Positions 5,125-7,643 of a stretch of DNA of 7,643 bases are shown here, one piece after another. The DNA lies in NCBI GenBank assembly GCA_030599705.1, contig JAUVNM010000078.1, positions 1-7,643 on the forward strand. Direction: 5' to 3'. A program made the position numbers and the translations under genes. The notes below the pieces were generated by a model. It ran no database searches. It had not been told where the DNA came from and was given only the letters and a program-made list of their open reading frames with translations. Numbering within the stretch: the first letter of the stretch is position 1; each line of letters opens with the position of its first letter. The stretch comes from Gammaproteobacteria bacterium (GTDB lineage Bacteria; Pseudomonadota; Gammaproteobacteria; UBA9214).

Positions 5125-7643
5125 ATGCTCTACGAATCAAGCTCAAAAGACCAGAAACGAATCTTGTTGGTAGCAATCTCGCTGATGATCGCCGTCTCGG
5201 TCATAGTCCTGGCGTTAACACTGTGGATGCTGTACCAGTCGAACTTCGAGCAGCGGGTTGAGGGACTGCGGGCGATGGTTCGGGAACAGGTCAGCATTAT
5301 TGATGCCGTGGCACGCTTTGACCGGCAACACACTGGTGAAAACTTCGCCGGTGGCTCCAGGGCTGCGACCCTGCAACAGGTTGCCGAGAGCTATTCCAGG
5401 CTCGGCGGATTTGGCGAAACTGGCGAGTTCGTGCTGGGCCAGCGGCGCGGTGATCAGATCCAGTTTTTGTCGAAGTTTCGTTTCCCGGAAAAGGGCGCGC
5501 GCAAAGCCGTCCAACTAGCCACAAACCGTGCCGCACCCATGCGGCGCGCGCTGAACAACGAGCGTGGCTGGATGATCGGCGCCGATTATCGCGGCGAACG
5601 GGTGTTGGCAGCATTCGAGCCAATAGAGGAACTGGACCTGGGTCTGGTTGCAAAACTTGATATGCGCGAGGTTACTGCGCCGTTCATGAAGGCGGCTGCC
5701 ACTGCGCTGGGTATTGCAGCCGTCATTATTTTCATTGGCGGCCTGCTGGTGATGCGCATGGCAAGACCTATGGTGCGCCGTATCGAGGAGAGTCAGAAAC
5801 GCTTCCGCACACTGCTCGAGTCTGCCCCGGACGCGATGGTCATTATCGAAGCATCGGGTGAGATCGTGATGGTCAATCGCCGGGCTGAAGAACTGTTCGG
5901 TTATTCCCGCGATAAATTGACAGGACAGCCCATTGAGAAGCTTATGCCGCAGCGCTTCCGCGAACAGCATCCCGGGCATGTGCGATCGTTCTTTACTAAC
6001 CCGGCCGCCCGGTCCATGGACTCGGAACTGGAGCTGTTTGGCCTATCCAGGACAGGCCGGGAGTTTCCTGTGGAGATCAGTCTCAGTCCGATTGAAACCG
6101 AAGATGGCGTACTGGTCGCCAGTTCGCTGCGTGACATCACTGAGCGCAAACAGGCTGAAGAAGCGCTGAAGGTGCTGAACGAGAATGTCGAAAGACAGCG
6201 GAAAACCGAGATCGCGCTGAACGAACTCTACGGAGTGCTGCGTGGCCAGCAGGAGATGGGCAGCCTGGCAAGTGCCATTGTGCACCAGCTCGCACGCTAT
6301 CTCGACTTGCAGTTTGCCGCACTGTTCGTGCTGCGTAACGGCAATACCTACGTACGTGAAGCCGCTTACGGCTACCCGAAGCAAGGCGGCATCGACAACT
6401 TTGAATCGGGGGATGGCCTGCTCGGTCAGGTCGTCAGGGATGCCGCTCCCTTGAAAATCGATAACATGCCTGAATATGCACAGCTGGCACTGGGTCTGGG
6501 CAGCGTCTCACTCAGCGGTCTGCTCATATACCCCCTGGTTCACGACGAAACGGTGATAGCAGTAATGGAGTTGGGTGGTCTCAGGCCACTCGATGAAGGC
6601 CAGCAGGACTGGCTGGAAAAGACCAGCGAGGGCCTCTCGATCTCCATTCGCCTGGTACTGGACTTTGAACAGCGCAACCGTGCGGCAAAGGAACTGGCCG
6701 AGGCAAAAGAAGCGGCAGAAAGCGCCAACAAGGCCAAGTCGGGTTTCCTGGCGAATATGAGCCACGAACTGCGCACCCCCATGAATGCCATTCTCGGTTA
6801 CAGCGAGATGCTGATGGAAGAAGCGGAGGATGTCGGACAGGACGACTTTATACCCGACCTGAAGAAGATCAACCAGGCCGGCAATCACTTGCTGGCGCTG
6901 ATCAATGACGTGCTTGATCTGTCCAAGATAGAGTCAGGAAAAATGGAGGCGTTTGCCGAGGTTTTCGATGTCAGCTCACTGATTGACCAGGCCGCTGGCA
7001 CCGCGCAGCCACTGGTGAGCAAGAACAACAACCAGTTAAAAATAGAACGTGGCGAGCAACTCGGCAGTGCTCACCAGGATCTCACCAAGCTGCGCCAGTC
7101 ACTGTTGAACCTGTTGTCCAATGCCGCCAAGTTTGCCCATGACGGCACCATTACCCTGCGGGCGCAGCGCAAGTCACATGCCGACGGTGAATGGCTGACC
7201 TTTTCGGTGAGCGACACCGGAATCGGCATCCCGGCAGACAAGCTGGACCATGTCTTCAACGAGTTCGGCCAGGCCGACACTTCGACCACCCGCGATTATG
7301 GCGGCACCGGTCTGGGACTGCCAATATCACGCGGTTTCTGCCAGTTGCTGGGCGGTGATCTTACCGTCAGGAGCAGTGTCGGCGAGGGCTCTACCTTTAC
7401 CATACGTATACCTGCTCTACTGCCCGGGGCCAATGCAGAAACTCCTGTGGAGGCCACACCGGTCAAGACCGATACCGAGCTGGAAGAGATGCGTGTATCC
7501 GGGGCGGGACATACCGTCCTTGTGATCGATGATGATACGGAAGCGCGCGATATCGTCGAACGCTTTTTACGCAAGGACGGCTTCGAAGTCGCGACTGCCG
7601 GCAGTGGCGAGGAAGGCCTGCGCCTCGCGCATAAACTGCAACC
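5125..7643 (+). CDS. Membrane-bound hybrid sensor histidine kinase: Cache-like, PAS, GAF, HisKA, HATPase, REC (3'-truncated by window edge)
   Basis: The frame is open from ATG 5125 to the last base, giving 839 complete codons without a stop; the C terminus lies outside the window. Domains in order: transmembrane helix 1 (about residues 13-37); an extracytoplasmic region of about 150 residues whose GETGEFVL, LAAFEPI and LDLGLVAKLD stretches resemble a Cache-type ligand sensor; transmembrane helix 2 (about 190-212); a PAS domain (about 226-340, with FGYSRDKLTGQ, ending in LRDITERKQAEEAL); a coiled-coil linker (about 340-375); and a GAF domain (about 375-515). The kinase core has phospho-acceptor H547 in SHELRTPMNAILGY, an N box around N662-N666 (LLNLLSNAAKF), G1 DTGIGIP (697-703) and G2 GGTGLGL (726-732), all intact. 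A receiver domain begins at about 796 (TVLVIDDDTEAR, acidic triad D802-D804) and is cut before its phospho-acceptor Asp. The kinase probably autophosphorylates and signals through its own receiver and the neighbouring stand-alone receiver. The ligand is unknown. Confidence 0.93.
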   Translation, partial: MLYESSSKDQKRILLVAISLMIAVSVIVLALTLWMLYQSNFEQRVEGLRAMVREQVSIIDAVARFDRQHTGENFAGGSRAATLQQVAESYSRLGGFGETGEFVLGQRRGDQIQFLSKFRFPEKGARKAVQLATNRAAPMRRALNNERGWMIGADYRGERVLAAFEPIEELDLGLVAKLDMREVTAPFMKAAATALGIAAVIIFIGGLLVMRMARPMVRRIEESQKRFRTLLESAPDAMVIIEASGEIVMVNRRAEELFGYSRDKLTGQPIEKLMPQRFREQHPGHVRSFFTNPAARSMDSELELFGLSRTGREFPVEISLSPIETEDGVLVASSLRDITERKQAEEALKVLNENVERQRKTEIALNELYGVLRGQQEMGSLASAIVHQLARYLDLQFAALFVLRNGNTYVREAAYGYPKQGGIDNFESGDGLLGQVVRDAAPLKIDNMPEYAQLALGLGSVSLSGLLIYPLVHDETVIAVMELGGLRPLDEGQQDWLEKTSEGLSISIRLVLDFEQRNRAAKELAEAKEAAESANKAKSGFLANMSHELRTPMNAILGYSEMLMEEAEDVGQDDFIPDLKKINQAGNHLLALINDVLDLSKIESGKMEAFAEVFDVSSLIDQAAGTAQPLVSKNNNQLKIERGEQLGSAHQDLTKLRQSLLNLLSNAAKFAHDGTITLRAQRKSHADGEWLTFSVSDTGIGIPADKLDHVFNEFGQADTSTTRDYGGTGLGLPISRGFCQLLGGDLTVRSSVGEGSTFTIRIPALLPGANAETPVEATPVKTDTELEEMRVSGAGHTVLVIDDDTEARDIVERFLRKDGFEVATAGSGEEGLRLAHKLQ

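Overview
The window reads as a bacterial chromosome segment of moderately high GC content (my visual estimate is around 60%). All genes are on the + strand and very tightly packed. Gene style, the HyaD/HybD-type maturation protease and the hybrid-kinase architecture suggest a proteobacterium, probably a gammaproteobacterium. That assignment is inference, because no rRNA or other taxonomic marker is present.

Region 1 (1-4643) is an operon for a cytoplasmic group 3b [NiFe] hydrogenase (NAD(P)-linked bidirectional hydrogenase, 'sulfhydrogenase' type). In order it holds: the beta iron-sulfur subunit (HydB-like, 5' end cut off by the window edge); a small stand-alone cyclic-nucleotide-binding-fold protein; the gamma FAD/NAD(P)/[2Fe-2S] subunit (HydG-like); the delta small subunit (HydD-like); the alpha NiFe catalytic subunit (HydA-like); and a hydrogenase maturation endopeptidase. 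Four of the five junctions overlap (4, 20, 23 and 1 nt) and the fifth has a 2-nt gap, so translation is probably coupled. The inferred electron path is NAD(P)H <-> FAD and [2Fe-2S] in gamma <-> [4Fe-4S] clusters in beta <-> [4Fe-4S] clusters in delta <-> NiFe site in alpha <-> H+/H2. The endopeptidase trims the C-terminal tail of alpha after nickel insertion.

Region 2 (4721-7643) lies after a 77-nt gap and is a signalling pair: a single-domain DivK/CheY-like response regulator, then a large membrane-bound hybrid histidine kinase (TM - Cache-like sensor - TM - PAS - coiled coil - GAF - HisKA - HATPase - REC). The kinase runs off the right edge within its receiver domain. It may be a separate transcription unit or may be read through from the hydrogenase operon; I see no convincing terminator between them.

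The least ordinary element is the helix-turn-helix-less cyclic-nucleotide-binding-fold protein inside the structural hydrogenase operon, whose ligand pocket looks non-canonical. Otherwise the window is recognisable as a group 3b hydrogenase locus beside a two-component system. No tRNA, rRNA, CRISPR array, insertion sequence or long repeat was seen, and no stretch above 300 bases lacks a gene.
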